NCBI GenBank assembly: GCA_947461205.1
Contig: CANHJG010000048.1
Location: 1 to 33,942 of the forward strand
Source of the DNA: Opitutia bacterium
Lineage (GTDB): Bacteria > Verrucomicrobiota > Verrucomicrobiia > Opitutales > Opitutaceae
Length of the DNA stretch: 33,942 bases
Reading direction: 5' to 3'
Part shown: positions 7,439 to 15,646 of the stretch, piece by piece
How the letters are laid out: each line of letters begins with the position of its first letter
How positions within the stretch are numbered: position 1 is the stretch's first letter
Made by a program: the position numbers and the translations under genes
The notes under the pieces: model-generated
What the model was told of the DNA's origin: nothing
The model's input: the letters and a program-made list of their open reading frames with translations, nothing else
The model's database searches: none

Positions 7439-8722
7439 ATGTCGCCCTCTCCCTCCTCCGAAAACTACGACGCCATTATCATCGGGGCCGGTCCCGCCGG
7501 CTCATCCGCCGGGGCCCTCCTCGCCGAGTACGGTCACCGCGTGCTCATCCTCGAGCGCGAGAAATTCCCCCGCTACCACATCGGCGAATCCCTGATCCCG
7601 TTTACCTTTCAGCCGCTCCAGCGTCTCGGGATGATCCCGAAAATGAAGGGCTCGCACTTCGTGAAAAAATACAGCGTGCGTTTCGTCCAGCCCGAGGGTG
7701 GCCGCTCCCAGCCGTTCTATTTTTTCAACCGCTACGACAAGGACACGATCGCGCAGTCCTGGCAGGTGCTGCGCTCCGAGTTCGACCAGATGATGCTCGA
7801 TAACGCCCGCGAAAAGGGCGCCGACGTTCGCGAGGAATCCTCCGTCACCCGCCTCGTCATGGACGGCGAGGCCGTCGTCGGGGTCGCGGTGACCGACCGC
7901 GCCGGCCGCACCTACGAGGTGCGCGCCCCCATCACCCTCGATTGCACGGGCAAGGAGGCGTTCGCCTCGAACCGCAACGGCTGGCGCGAGCGCGACCCGT
8001 TCCTCAACAAAATCGCCATCTGGACTTACTACAAGGATTCGAAGCGCGCCGAGGGCCTCGACGAGGGCGAGACCACCGTGGCGTTCATCCCGCACAAGGG
8101 GTGGTTTTGGCATATCCCGCAGCACAACGGCATGGTGAGCGTCGGCGTCGTCGCCGACGGCAAATATCTCACCCGCGACGGCGTGAAGGACCCGCAGGCC
8201 ATGTTCGAGCGCGAGATCGAAGAAAACCTTTGGATTAAAGACCATCTCTCCGTCGGCCGCTCCACCGGCGAATACTGGGTGACGAGCGAGTATTCGCGCC
8301 ACTCCCGCTACTGCGCCGCACCCGGTCTCGCGCTCGTCGGCGACGCCTTCGCGTTCCTCGATCCCGTGTTCAGCAGCGGCGTGATGCTCGCCCTCAAGAG
8401 CGGCCAACTCGTCGCCGAAACCGTGCACGCCGGTCTCGTCGACGGCGACCTCTCGCCCGAACGCTTTGCCGCCTACGGCGCCGCCATGCGCACCGGCGTG
8501 GAAAACATGCGCAAACTCGTCTACGCATTCTATAACCCAACCTTCTCCTTCAAGCAGGTGATCGACCGCTACCCCGAGGCGGGCGGGGACATCACCGACT
8601 GCCTGTCCGGCGACCTGAACAAGGATTTCTCGCGCCTCTGGGACCAGTTTCGCGAGTTTGTGCCGATCCCCGACGATCTGCCCTACGGCGAACCGCTCGC
8701 CGCCACCGTCGCGGCGGTCTAG
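7439..8722 (+). CDS. flavin-dependent halogenase-like oxidoreductase
   Basis: The protein has 427 residues. An N-terminal Rossmann FAD site (GAGPAG, residues 16-21) is followed by GESLIP (49-54), typical of the flavin halogenase/geranylgeranyl reductase superfamily. FVKKY (74-78) lies where halogenases carry a catalytic lysine. The GWFWHIP stretch (221-227) matches the W-x-W-x-I-P signature of FADH2-dependent halogenases. GDAFAFLDPVFSSG (301-314) is the second FAD site in the form found in CmlS/PltA-like enzymes. The family halogenates or hydroxylates activated aromatic substrates, often tethered to a carrier protein; relatives also occur in aryl-polyene and flexirubin clusters without proven halogenation. 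The start is the ATG just before the FAD domain; the upstream open frame overlaps the membrane protein gene. True halogenation is uncertain. Confidence 0.88.
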   Translation: MSPSPSSENYDAIIIGAGPAGSSAGALLAEYGHRVLILEREKFPRYHIGESLIPFTFQPLQRLGMIPKMKGSHFVKKYSVRFVQPEGGRSQPFYFFNRYDKDTIAQSWQVLRSEFDQMMLDNAREKGADVREESSVTRLVMDGEAVVGVAVTDRAGRTYEVRAPITLDCTGKEAFASNRNGWRERDPFLNKIAIWTYYKDSKRAEGLDEGETTVAFIPHKGWFWHIPQHNGMVSVGVVADGKYLTRDGVKDPQAMFEREIEENLWIKDHLSVGRSTGEYWVTSEYSRHSRYCAAPGLALVGDAFAFLDPVFSSGVMLALKSGQLVAETVHAGLVDGDLSPERFAAYGAAMRTGVENMRKLVYAFYNPTFSFKQVIDRYPEAGGDITDCLSGDLNKDFSRLWDQFREFVPIPDDLPYGEPLAATVAAV

Positions 8723-8767
8723 CCGTCCGTCCAGCGACGCGGGCCCGGGGGAGCGGCTCAGCCTGCG

Positions 8768-10063
8768 TCAACGACCGTGCGCCCGCACGTCGTAGCACGA
8801 CACGGTGTCGTGGTAACGCACGTAGAGCCGGCCGTCATGGATCACCGGATGCGCCCACGCGTCGCGGTCGCGCGCCACCGCGAGCCGGAAACGTCCCCGC
8901 ACCACGAATTCCTTTTCCGTCGGTTCCAGCAGCGCCATCCAGCCGTCCTCAGCAAGTGTGTACAGCCGCTCGTCGGCCCACATCGTCGTGCCTTTCATCA
9001 ACTCCGCGCTCTCGTAGAGCAGGGCACCGGTGCGCGCATCGAGCGCCTGCCAGCTGCCGCGGCGCGGATAGGTCGAGCCGTACAACCGGCCGTCGCGGTG
9101 CACCACGCCGCCCTGGCAGGTGTCGAGCGCCGTGGTCCATCCGTCCTCGACGCCCACCGGTTGGCCGGCCGCGCGCGGCGCGACGAGCCGGTAGAGTTGG
9201 CCCGGCGGGCCGATCGGGGCGGTCATGAACACGGCGTCGCCCACGAGCACGGGCGAAACCGCGAGCACGGAATACCGCGTAACCCGCGGCCGCGTCCATT
9301 GCAGCACGCCGGTGTCGGCATCGGCGCAGTAGAGTTGCCGCTGCGTGCAGCCGATCACGAGCCGCCGGCCGGCGAACGTCACCAGAATCGGCGCCGCATA
9401 GGTGGCGCTCTCGCGCTGTTCGGACGCAGGACCGGCTTGCGCGATTGCCCACCGCAGCTCCCCCGTGCGCGCCTCAAGCGCGACCAGCATCGCATCGCGC
9501 CCGCCCGCCGTCGCATACACGGCGTGGTCATCCACGAGCAGGCATTCGCTAAACCCCCACGTGATGTTCTCCGCGCCGAAACGTTGCGCCAGATCGACCG
9601 CCCAGAGTTCCCGCCCAGTCGCCGCGTCCAGGCACGCGATCCGGCCGTGGGCGTTCTCATGATACAGTCGGCCGTCGCGGTAGGTGACCGACGTGCGCGC
9701 CCCCTGATATTGGTTGAGCCACGCGTCGCCGTTGCGCGCCGACCACAGGGGCTGGCCCGCGAGATCGTAGGCAAGAATGCGCAGCTCGGCGTCGAAATCG
9801 CCGGTCACGTAGAGCCGGCTGCCACCGATGATCGTCGACGAGAAGCCGCGCCCCGCACCCTTCGCCGACCAGAGCAATTTCGGCCCGCCCTCAGGCCACG
9901 TGGCGAGCAGCCCGCGCTCATCGCTGACGCCGTCGCGGCGCGGCCCGCGAAACTGCGGCCAGCCCGGCTCCGGCGAAGCCACGAGCGACGCGGACTCCGC
10001 AAACGCCAACCCGGCGCCCGCCAGGAACGCCACCACCCACACGACGCGCAGCGGCGTCGTCAT
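8768..10063 (-). CDS. secreted PQQ-like beta-propeller protein (paralogue 3)
   Basis: This 431-residue protein has a signal peptide ending near GLAFA (residue 22) and then WPQFRGPRRDG. Strand repeats include YDLAGQPLW, LDAATGRELW, LEARTGELRW and ADADTGVLQW. It differs from subtype 1: after the N-terminus it has KGAGRGFSSTIIGG, and it lacks the N-S-x-A-S-P stretch. This makes it a more distant paralogue. Its ATG overlaps the stop of the upstream minus-strand paralogue by four bases, so the pair is co-transcribed. Upstream of that ATG the frame stays open far into the neighbour, but only as an out-of-frame reading of it. The gene converges on the flavoprotein gene with 45 bases between, where no good terminator hairpin was seen. 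Confidence 0.88.
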   Translation of the reverse strand: MTTPLRVVWVVAFLAGAGLAFAESASLVASPEPGWPQFRGPRRDGVSDERGLLATWPEGGPKLLWSAKGAGRGFSSTIIGGSRLYVTGDFDAELRILAYDLAGQPLWSARNGDAWLNQYQGARTSVTYRDGRLYHENAHGRIACLDAATGRELWAVDLAQRFGAENITWGFSECLLVDDHAVYATAGGRDAMLVALEARTGELRWAIAQAGPASEQRESATYAAPILVTFAGRRLVIGCTQRQLYCADADTGVLQWTRPRVTRYSVLAVSPVLVGDAVFMTAPIGPPGQLYRLVAPRAAGQPVGVEDGWTTALDTCQGGVVHRDGRLYGSTYPRRGSWQALDARTGALLYESAELMKGTTMWADERLYTLAEDGWMALLEPTEKEFVVRGRFRLAVARDRDAWAHPVIHDGRLYVRYHDTVSCYDVRAHGR

Positions 10064-11304
10064 TTTTCGCCGATGCACCACAGCGACTCCTGCCGCCCTT
10101 CGCCCTTTTTCGCACTGCGCAGGTAGATGCGCCCGCCGCAGATTGCAGGCGTGGCGAGGGCCTCGTCGCCCAGCGAGTTCTGCGCGAGCAGTTTGCCGAA
10201 ACCCTGCGCCGTCGCCTCGAATACCGAGGTCACGCCCCGCAGGCTCGTCGCATAAAACCGGTCGCCCACCAGCACCGGCGACGCGTAGTAGTCCTTGTCG
10301 ACTTTCTCCCGCCACACCTCCTCGCCGGTGTCGGCTTTCCAGCACACCGCATGGCCCGTGTCCAACATCGCGAACAGGTGCCCGTCGCGCACCAGCATCG
10401 AAGGCACGTAGACCCGCACGGTGTTTTGCCAGGCGATCTTGCCGGAGCCGTCGGCCTCCACTGCCGTCACGTTGTTCTTCGGATAACCCCCGCTCACGAA
10501 AACCCGGCGGCCGTCGGTCACCGCCGTCACGACCGTTTCGTCCGTCGAGCCCTCGATCTCCCACAGTTTCTTCCCGGTGAGCGGATCGAAGCTGGCGACC
10601 ACTCCACAGCCGCCGAGCACGGCCTGCGTGCGGCCCGCGATTTTCACCACCGCCGGCGAGGCATAGTTCGCGACCTTGGGCCGGTCCTGCTGCCAGAGCA
10701 TTTTGCCCGTGCGTTTGTCGAGCCCGACGAGTTTGCCGCCGCCTTTGTGGTCGGCCGCCACCAGCACCACCGATTCGTGCACGACCGGCGAAGAGCCGAA
10801 GCCCTGGTGCGGCACGTAGTCGGACACGCGCTGCTGCCAGAGAATTTTCCCGGCCAGATCGAGCGCCGTCGCATGAATCGCCTTGTCGTGCAGAAAATTC
10901 ACATACAGCCGCTCGCCGTCCCACGTCACCGAGCCCGAGGCCTGCGACGTGTTGCGATGCCCAACCGTGTCGAGCGGGCCGCGGTGGACCACCGTCTCCC
11001 ATTGTGGCTGCCCGCTGGCCCGATCGAAACAGAGCACGAATTGCTCCTGCTTGGCCTCGTCGGCGCTGGTCAGGTAAACGTGATTGCCCACCACGATGGG
11101 CGTGCTGTGCCCCCGCCCGCGGATCGGCGCCCGCCAGACGACGTTTTCCGTTTCGCTCCATTTCACCGGCACCGTCTGACCGGTCGCCGCGTGACCGTCG
11201 GCCGTGGGGCCGCGCCACACCGGCCAGTCCGCACCGGGCGCGGCTTGGGCGGACAAAACGCCGAAAAGAAACGGGACCGAGAGGAGCGCGGGATAAATAT
11301 TCAT
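10060..11304 (-). CDS. secreted PQQ-like beta-propeller protein (paralogue 4)
   Basis: This is a 414-residue subtype 1 propeller protein. A signal peptide (ending near SAQAA, residue 22) is followed by DWPVWRGPTADG, then VVWRAPIRGRGHSTPIVV. The HRNTSQASG stretch corresponds to HQKNSQASP in paralogue 2. Propeller strands include FDRASGQPQW, LDKRTGKMLW, FDPLTGKKLW and WKADTGEEVW. The start is the minus-strand ATG at 11304, which gives the signal peptide directly; the 56 residues encoded further upstream in frame are low-complexity and unlikely to be translated. It is the first gene of a two-gene minus-strand operon and diverges from the paralogue at 11463. The protein is likely periplasmic and its ligand is unknown. 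Confidence 0.9.
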   Translation of the reverse strand: MNIYPALLSVPFLFGVLSAQAAPGADWPVWRGPTADGHAATGQTVPVKWSETENVVWRAPIRGRGHSTPIVVGNHVYLTSADEAKQEQFVLCFDRASGQPQWETVVHRGPLDTVGHRNTSQASGSVTWDGERLYVNFLHDKAIHATALDLAGKILWQQRVSDYVPHQGFGSSPVVHESVVLVAADHKGGGKLVGLDKRTGKMLWQQDRPKVANYASPAVVKIAGRTQAVLGGCGVVASFDPLTGKKLWEIEGSTDETVVTAVTDGRRVFVSGGYPKNNVTAVEADGSGKIAWQNTVRVYVPSMLVRDGHLFAMLDTGHAVCWKADTGEEVWREKVDKDYYASPVLVGDRFYATSLRGVTSVFEATAQGFGKLLAQNSLGDEALATPAICGGRIYLRSAKKGEGRQESLWCIGEK

Positions 11305-11389
11305 GGGGTCGGGGGGGGGCGGTGCACGAGTTGGCCGAAACCGGGGCCCACGGCAAGCGCGCGCCGCGCGATCCGTCGCCGAATTCTCT

Positions 11390-11418
11390 TTGACCGCGTA
11401 TCCTCCTCCGCCTGTGCT
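11390..11418 (+). promoter_or_regulatory. possible sigma-70-type promoter upstream of 11463
   Basis: TTGACC (11390-11395) matches the -35 consensus at five of six bases. After a 17-base spacer comes TGTGCT (11413-11418), a weak -10 element with three of six matches. A start site near 11425 would leave a leader of about 38 bases before ATG 11463. The element sits in the divergent gap 11305-11462, where a promoter is expected. That gap also has a nine-G run at 11311-11319 just upstream of the minus-strand gene. The weak -10 keeps this tentative. Confidence 0.27.
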
Positions 11419-11462
11419 TCGACCCGCGCCAGCGTCGGTCGCTCCCTCCATTCCGTTACCCC

Positions 11463-12725
11463 ATGAATTCATTGCCCCGTCTCGCCTTTTTTTCTGCGGT
11501 CGCCACGGCGAACCTCGTCGTCACCGCCGGCGCCCAGGAATGGACGCGCTTTCGCGGTCCCAACGGCACTGGCATCAGCCCCACCGCCGGCGTGCCCGTC
11601 GTGTGGACGGAAAAGGATTTCGCCTGGCGCGTCCCGATTTCCGGCGCCAGCCACTCGCAGCCGGTCGGCTGGGGGGACCGGTTGTTCCTGTTGACCGCCC
11701 TCGCGGAGGGAAAAGAACGAGCGATCATTTGCGTGCGAAAATCGGACGGCAAGGAACTCTGGCAGAAGAGTTATCCGCTGCCGATGGCACGCCTCGGAAA
11801 CAAGAATACGGGCTACGCCAACACATCCCCGGTGGTGGACGCCGAGCGCGTCGTCGCCTGTTTCGTGTCGAATGACCATTTCTGGGTGCGCGCCTTCGAC
11901 CACGCTGGCCACGAACTCTGGAGCCGCGATCTGGGGACCTTTGCGGCCCAGCACGGGCACGGTGCCTCGCCCATGATTTACGAGGGCAACGTGATTGTGA
12001 CGAACGATCAGGACGGCGTAAGTTCGGTGGTCGCCCTGGACACAAAAACGGGCGCCGTGACGTGGACGTCCCCGCGCGCCGCCGGTCGCAACGCCAATAT
12101 CGCCACCGCTTACGGCACGCCGATCACGCACCGGCGCGCCGACGGCACGGTGGAATTGCTGCTCACGAGCCAGTCCCACGGCGTCTCCAGCCTCGATCCG
12201 ACGACCGGCGCCCTCAATTGGGATTCGCCGGTGTTCGACAAACGCATGGTCGCCTCGCCCATCGTGGCCGGCGACTACGCGATCGGCAGCTGCGGTTCCG
12301 GCGCCGGCACCGGCAACTATCTTTCCGCCATCAAACTCGGCGGCAAGGGCACCGTCGGCCAGACGCACGTCGCCTACACCCTGCGCCGCGCCACGCCCTA
12401 TGTGCCGACCCCGCTCTTCCACAACGGCCGCCTGTATCTGATCAGCGACGCCGGCATCGCCAGCGCGATCGAGGCGGCGACGGGCAAAGAGATCTGGTCG
12501 GAGCGCCTGCCCCGCGCGGAGTTCTTCAGTTCACCCGTCTTGATCGCCGGGAAAATCTACTGCGCCACCACCAAGGGCGAAATGATCGTCCTCGCCACCG
12601 GCGACACGTTCCAGGAACTCGGGCGCAGCCCCCTCGGCGAAGGCACCCACAGCACCCCGTGCGTCGACGGCGGCCGGCTCTACGTGAAAACCTTCACCCA
12701 CCTCGTCTGCATCGCCGCCCGATGA
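11463..12725 (+). CDS. secreted PQQ-like beta-propeller protein (paralogue 5)
   Basis: This is a 420-residue subtype 1 protein. A signal peptide (ending near TAGAQ, residue 25) precedes EWTRFRGPNGTG and ISGASHSQPVGWGDRLF. NKNTGYANTSP matches the shared N-[TS]-x-A-[SN]-x-P region. Strands include LDTKTGAVTW, LDPTTGALNW and IEAATGKEIW. It is the first gene of a plus-strand run of four propeller genes and overlaps the next one by four bases (ATGA at 12722-12725), indicating translational coupling. The ATG at 11463 follows the C-rich leader CGTTACCCC rather than a Shine-Dalgarno sequence. No catalytic or PQQ-ligand signature of true quinoprotein alcohol dehydrogenases (adjacent disulfide cysteines, heme motif) is present. 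Confidence 0.9.
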   Translation: MNSLPRLAFFSAVATANLVVTAGAQEWTRFRGPNGTGISPTAGVPVVWTEKDFAWRVPISGASHSQPVGWGDRLFLLTALAEGKERAIICVRKSDGKELWQKSYPLPMARLGNKNTGYANTSPVVDAERVVACFVSNDHFWVRAFDHAGHELWSRDLGTFAAQHGHGASPMIYEGNVIVTNDQDGVSSVVALDTKTGAVTWTSPRAAGRNANIATAYGTPITHRRADGTVELLLTSQSHGVSSLDPTTGALNWDSPVFDKRMVASPIVAGDYAIGSCGSGAGTGNYLSAIKLGGKGTVGQTHVAYTLRRATPYVPTPLFHNGRLYLISDAGIASAIEAATGKEIWSERLPRAEFFSSPVLIAGKIYCATTKGEMIVLATGDTFQELGRSPLGEGTHSTPCVDGGRLYVKTFTHLVCIAAR

Positions 12726-14089
12726 TCCGTCCCCGACTTACCCTCTGCGCCCTCGCCGCCCTCGCCGCCGCCGGACTCTACGCCGACGACTGGCCGATGC
12801 TCGGCGGCCGCCCGGACCGCAATATGGTTTCGCGCGAGGCCGGTCTGCCCCTCGACTGGAGCGCCGGCGGAAAGATTCCCCGGAAAAATCTCAAGTGGTC
12901 CGCTCCCCTCGGGAAAGTCACCTTCGGCGCCCCCGTCATCAGCGGCGGCCGCGTCTTCATCGGCACCGACAACGACCCGAAGGACCACACCGAACACCGC
13001 GCCGTGTTGAAGTGTTTCGCGGAAAACGACGGCCGTCTCCTCTGGGCGGCCACCCACGAAAAACTCCGCAATCCCGCCGAGGACGACGGCACCATCGGCC
13101 TCACCTCCACCCCGTGTGTCGCTGGCGACTACGTCTATTACGTGAGCAATCGCGCCGAGCTCGTCTGCCGCGCCGTGCAGGACGGCCGCGAAGTGTGGCT
13201 GATCGACCTGCGCGCCACCCTCGGCGTCCTCCCCAACCAGGCCTCCTCTTCGTCCCCCCTCATCGCCGGCGGACTGCTCTTTGTCGTCACGGGCAACTCG
13301 GCAGACTACAAGACCGGCAAGGTCAAAAACCCCGCGGCGCCAAGCTTCCTCGCCGTGGACGCAAAGACCGGCCGCATCGTCTGGCAGGATAACTCCCCCG
13401 GCAGCCGAATCCTGACCGGCCAGTGGGGCTCGCCCGGATACGGCGTCGTCGCCGGCGTGCCGCAGGTGGCGTTTCCCGGAGGCGACGGCTGGCTCTACTC
13501 GTTCGAACCCGCGACGGGCAAACTCCTCTGGAAATTCAACGGCAAAGCCCACGAAAAACCGTCGGCCACGGGCGAGCCGGAGACCGTCTTCCAGTTTCTC
13601 GCCGCCCCGGTCTTCGTCGGCGACCGCGTGTTGGCCGCGATCGGCGAGCCCGAGGCCGGCTCCGGCCCCGGCGCCCTCCGCTGCCTCGACGCGCGCCAAC
13701 GCGGCGACGTCACGAACACCGCCGAGCTCTGGCGCCTCTCCGGCGAAGACTTCAACGACAGCATCTCGATGCCCGCCGTGCACGACGGCCTAGTGTACGC
13801 CGCCGACACCCCCGGTTACCTCCACTGCCTCGACGCCGCGACCGGCAAAAAACTCTGGCTCCACGACCTGAAAGCCAACATCTGGGGCTCGCCGCTCGTC
13901 GCCGACGGCAAGGTCTATGTGCAGAGTTCCGAAGGCGCGGTCGTCGTGTTCGCCGCCGGCCGGGAGAAGAAAATTCTCGCGACCAACAGCGCCCTGCCCG
14001 AGCTGCAGCACGGCACGCCCGTCGCCGCCAACGGCACTCTCTATATCACCGGACAGACCCAGCTCTTCGCGCTCGCCGTGGAAAAATAG
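12722..14089 (+). CDS. secreted PQQ-like beta-propeller protein (paralogue 6, NMVS subtype)
   Basis: The protein has 455 residues with a signal peptide ending near GLYA (residue 21). The mature N-terminus reads DWPMLGGRPDRNMVS, a form shared with the paralogue at 21604 (DWPMWGGTPSRNMVS) and unlike the RGP form of the others. Later segments are also similar between the two: a GGRVF(I/V)GT(D/N)N stretch, a G-G-D-G-W region near the middle, and an ending on LFA(L/V). Strands include VDAKTGRIVW, FEPATGKLLW and LDAATGKKLW. It starts inside the stop of paralogue 5 and is followed after 32 bases by paralogue 7. The two NMVS-type genes therefore sit on either side of the TonB receptor gene. Confidence 0.9.
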   Translation: MIRPRLTLCALAALAAAGLYADDWPMLGGRPDRNMVSREAGLPLDWSAGGKIPRKNLKWSAPLGKVTFGAPVISGGRVFIGTDNDPKDHTEHRAVLKCFAENDGRLLWAATHEKLRNPAEDDGTIGLTSTPCVAGDYVYYVSNRAELVCRAVQDGREVWLIDLRATLGVLPNQASSSSPLIAGGLLFVVTGNSADYKTGKVKNPAAPSFLAVDAKTGRIVWQDNSPGSRILTGQWGSPGYGVVAGVPQVAFPGGDGWLYSFEPATGKLLWKFNGKAHEKPSATGEPETVFQFLAAPVFVGDRVLAAIGEPEAGSGPGALRCLDARQRGDVTNTAELWRLSGEDFNDSISMPAVHDGLVYAADTPGYLHCLDAATGKKLWLHDLKANIWGSPLVADGKVYVQSSEGAVVVFAAGREKKILATNSALPELQHGTPVAANGTLYITGQTQLFALAVEK

Positions 14090-14121
14090 CCGCCCCGCCG
14101 CGGACTCCCGCCGACGCTCCC

Positions 14122-15615
14122 ATGAAATTCCCCCTGTCCTCCGTCCTCGGCCTGTTCGTCTCCACGGTCGCGCTCGGCGCCGCGGACCCGCCCGCCCAGG
14201 CGGGCCGGAAATTTCCCGACCCCGCCCCGCCCGCCGTCGCTCCGCGGCGCGATGCACCCGCCCCCGCCGCGCAGGACCACCCCGACGTGACCTTTCATGC
14301 CGCGCCCAAGCCGCTCCCCGCGCGCGCCACCACCTCGGACTGGCCGTCCTTCCTCGGTCCGACGCACAATATGGTTTCGCCCGAGACCGCACTGCTCAAG
14401 GAGTTCCCCCAGGACGGCCTTCGCCCCGTCTGGGAAATCAAGAAAGGCGAGGGCTTCGCCGCACCCGCCATCGCGGACGACCGGCTCGTGCTGTTTCACC
14501 GCGTCGGCGATAACGAGGTCGTCGACTGCCTGCGCCCCCTCGACGGCCAGCGCCTCTGGCAGTTCGCCTATCCGAGCGCCTACCGCGACCGCTACGGCTT
14601 CAATTCGGGACCGCGCGCCAGCCCTGTCATCGCCGCCGGCCGCGTCTTCACCTTCGGCGCCGAAGGCCGGCTCCACTGTCTCGATTTGGCCACCGGTCAG
14701 GTGCTCTGGCGCCGTGAACTCCTCGCCGAGTTCGGCCTCAAGCAGGATTTTTTCGGCGTCGCCTCCACCCCGCTCGTCGAAGGCGACCGGCTCATCATCA
14801 ATCTCGGCGTGCCCGGCGGCCCCTGCGTCGCCGCCTTCGACATCCGCACCGGCCAACTCGCCTGGGGCGCCGGCACCACCTGGGGCCCGAGCTACGCCTC
14901 CCCCGTCCCCGCAACCATCCACGGCCGGCGACGCGTCTTCGTGTTTGCCGGCGGCGAAAGTAAACCGCCGACCGGCGGTCTGCTGTGCCTCGATCCCGCC
15001 ACTGGTCAGGTGGACTTCACGTTCCCCTGGCGCGGCACCCGCTACGAGTCCGTCAACGCCGCCTCACCCGTCGTCGTCGGCCACCAGGTCTTCATCGCCG
15101 AGTGCTACGGCGCAGGCGGCGCACTCTTGGACCTGCTGCCGGACGGCACCGCGCGCCCGGCGTGGACGAATCCCACCTTCGGCATGCACTTCATGTCGGC
15201 GATCCACCAGGACGGCTTCCTCTACGGCGTCCACGGCCACGGCCCGAATGACGCGGACCTCGTCTGCGTGGAATTGAAGACTGGGCGCGAACGCTGGCGC
15301 GCTCAACCCACCTGGCAGGAAAAAGTCGAGTCGGCCCGCGGCCCCCGCGACCTCACGGTCGGCACGTTTCGCTCCTCGCTCCTGCACGTCGACGGCCGCG
15401 CCCTGTGTCTCGGCGAATTCGGCCACCTGCTCTGGCTCGACCTGTCGCCCGACGGCTACCGCGAACGGTCCCGCACCTGGCTGTTTGCCGCCACAGAAAC
15501 CTGGACGCCTCCCGTGCTCTCCCACGGCTTGCTCTACGTCTGTCAAAACACCCGCGGCTCCCTCCGCCAAGAGCCCACCCGCCTGCTCTGCTTCGATCTC
15601 CGCGCCGCCGATTGA
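14122..15615 (+). CDS. secreted PQQ-like beta-propeller protein with Pro/Ala-rich linker (paralogue 7)
   Basis: This 497-residue protein has a signal peptide (to about residue 20, VALGAA). A Pro/Ala-rich stretch of about 45 residues follows before the propeller, which begins at DWPSFLGPTHNMVSPE. The linker may hold the propeller away from a membrane or partner. Strands include LRPLDGQRLW, LDLATGQVLW, FDIRTGQLAW and VELKTGRERW. It shares the NMVS element with paralogues 6 and 10 but is otherwise distinct, with a histidine-rich segment (YGVHGHGP) late in the protein. The start ATG 14122 directly precedes the signal sequence, after a C-rich leader. It lies in the middle of the four-gene propeller run. 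Confidence 0.88.
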   Translation: MKFPLSSVLGLFVSTVALGAADPPAQAGRKFPDPAPPAVAPRRDAPAPAAQDHPDVTFHAAPKPLPARATTSDWPSFLGPTHNMVSPETALLKEFPQDGLRPVWEIKKGEGFAAPAIADDRLVLFHRVGDNEVVDCLRPLDGQRLWQFAYPSAYRDRYGFNSGPRASPVIAAGRVFTFGAEGRLHCLDLATGQVLWRRELLAEFGLKQDFFGVASTPLVEGDRLIINLGVPGGPCVAAFDIRTGQLAWGAGTTWGPSYASPVPATIHGRRRVFVFAGGESKPPTGGLLCLDPATGQVDFTFPWRGTRYESVNAASPVVVGHQVFIAECYGAGGALLDLLPDGTARPAWTNPTFGMHFMSAIHQDGFLYGVHGHGPNDADLVCVELKTGRERWRAQPTWQEKVESARGPRDLTVGTFRSSLLHVDGRALCLGEFGHLLWLDLSPDGYRERSRTWLFAATETWTPPVLSHGLLYVCQNTRGSLRQEPTRLLCFDLRAAD

Positions 15616-15646
15616 GGCCGCCCCTGCGCCCCCGCATCGTCCGGCC

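Noticed and set aside
11311-11319. Nine-G run as a phase-variable tract
   Set aside because: It lies outside any coding frame in the leader of the minus-strand gene, and a single run in GC-rich DNA gives no evidence of length variation.
8768-11356. A minus-strand frame of 862 codons that would fuse two propeller genes
   Set aside because: The upstream half is an out-of-frame reading of paralogue 4. The true paralogue 3 starts at ATG 10063 with a signal peptide, overlapping the paralogue 4 stop.
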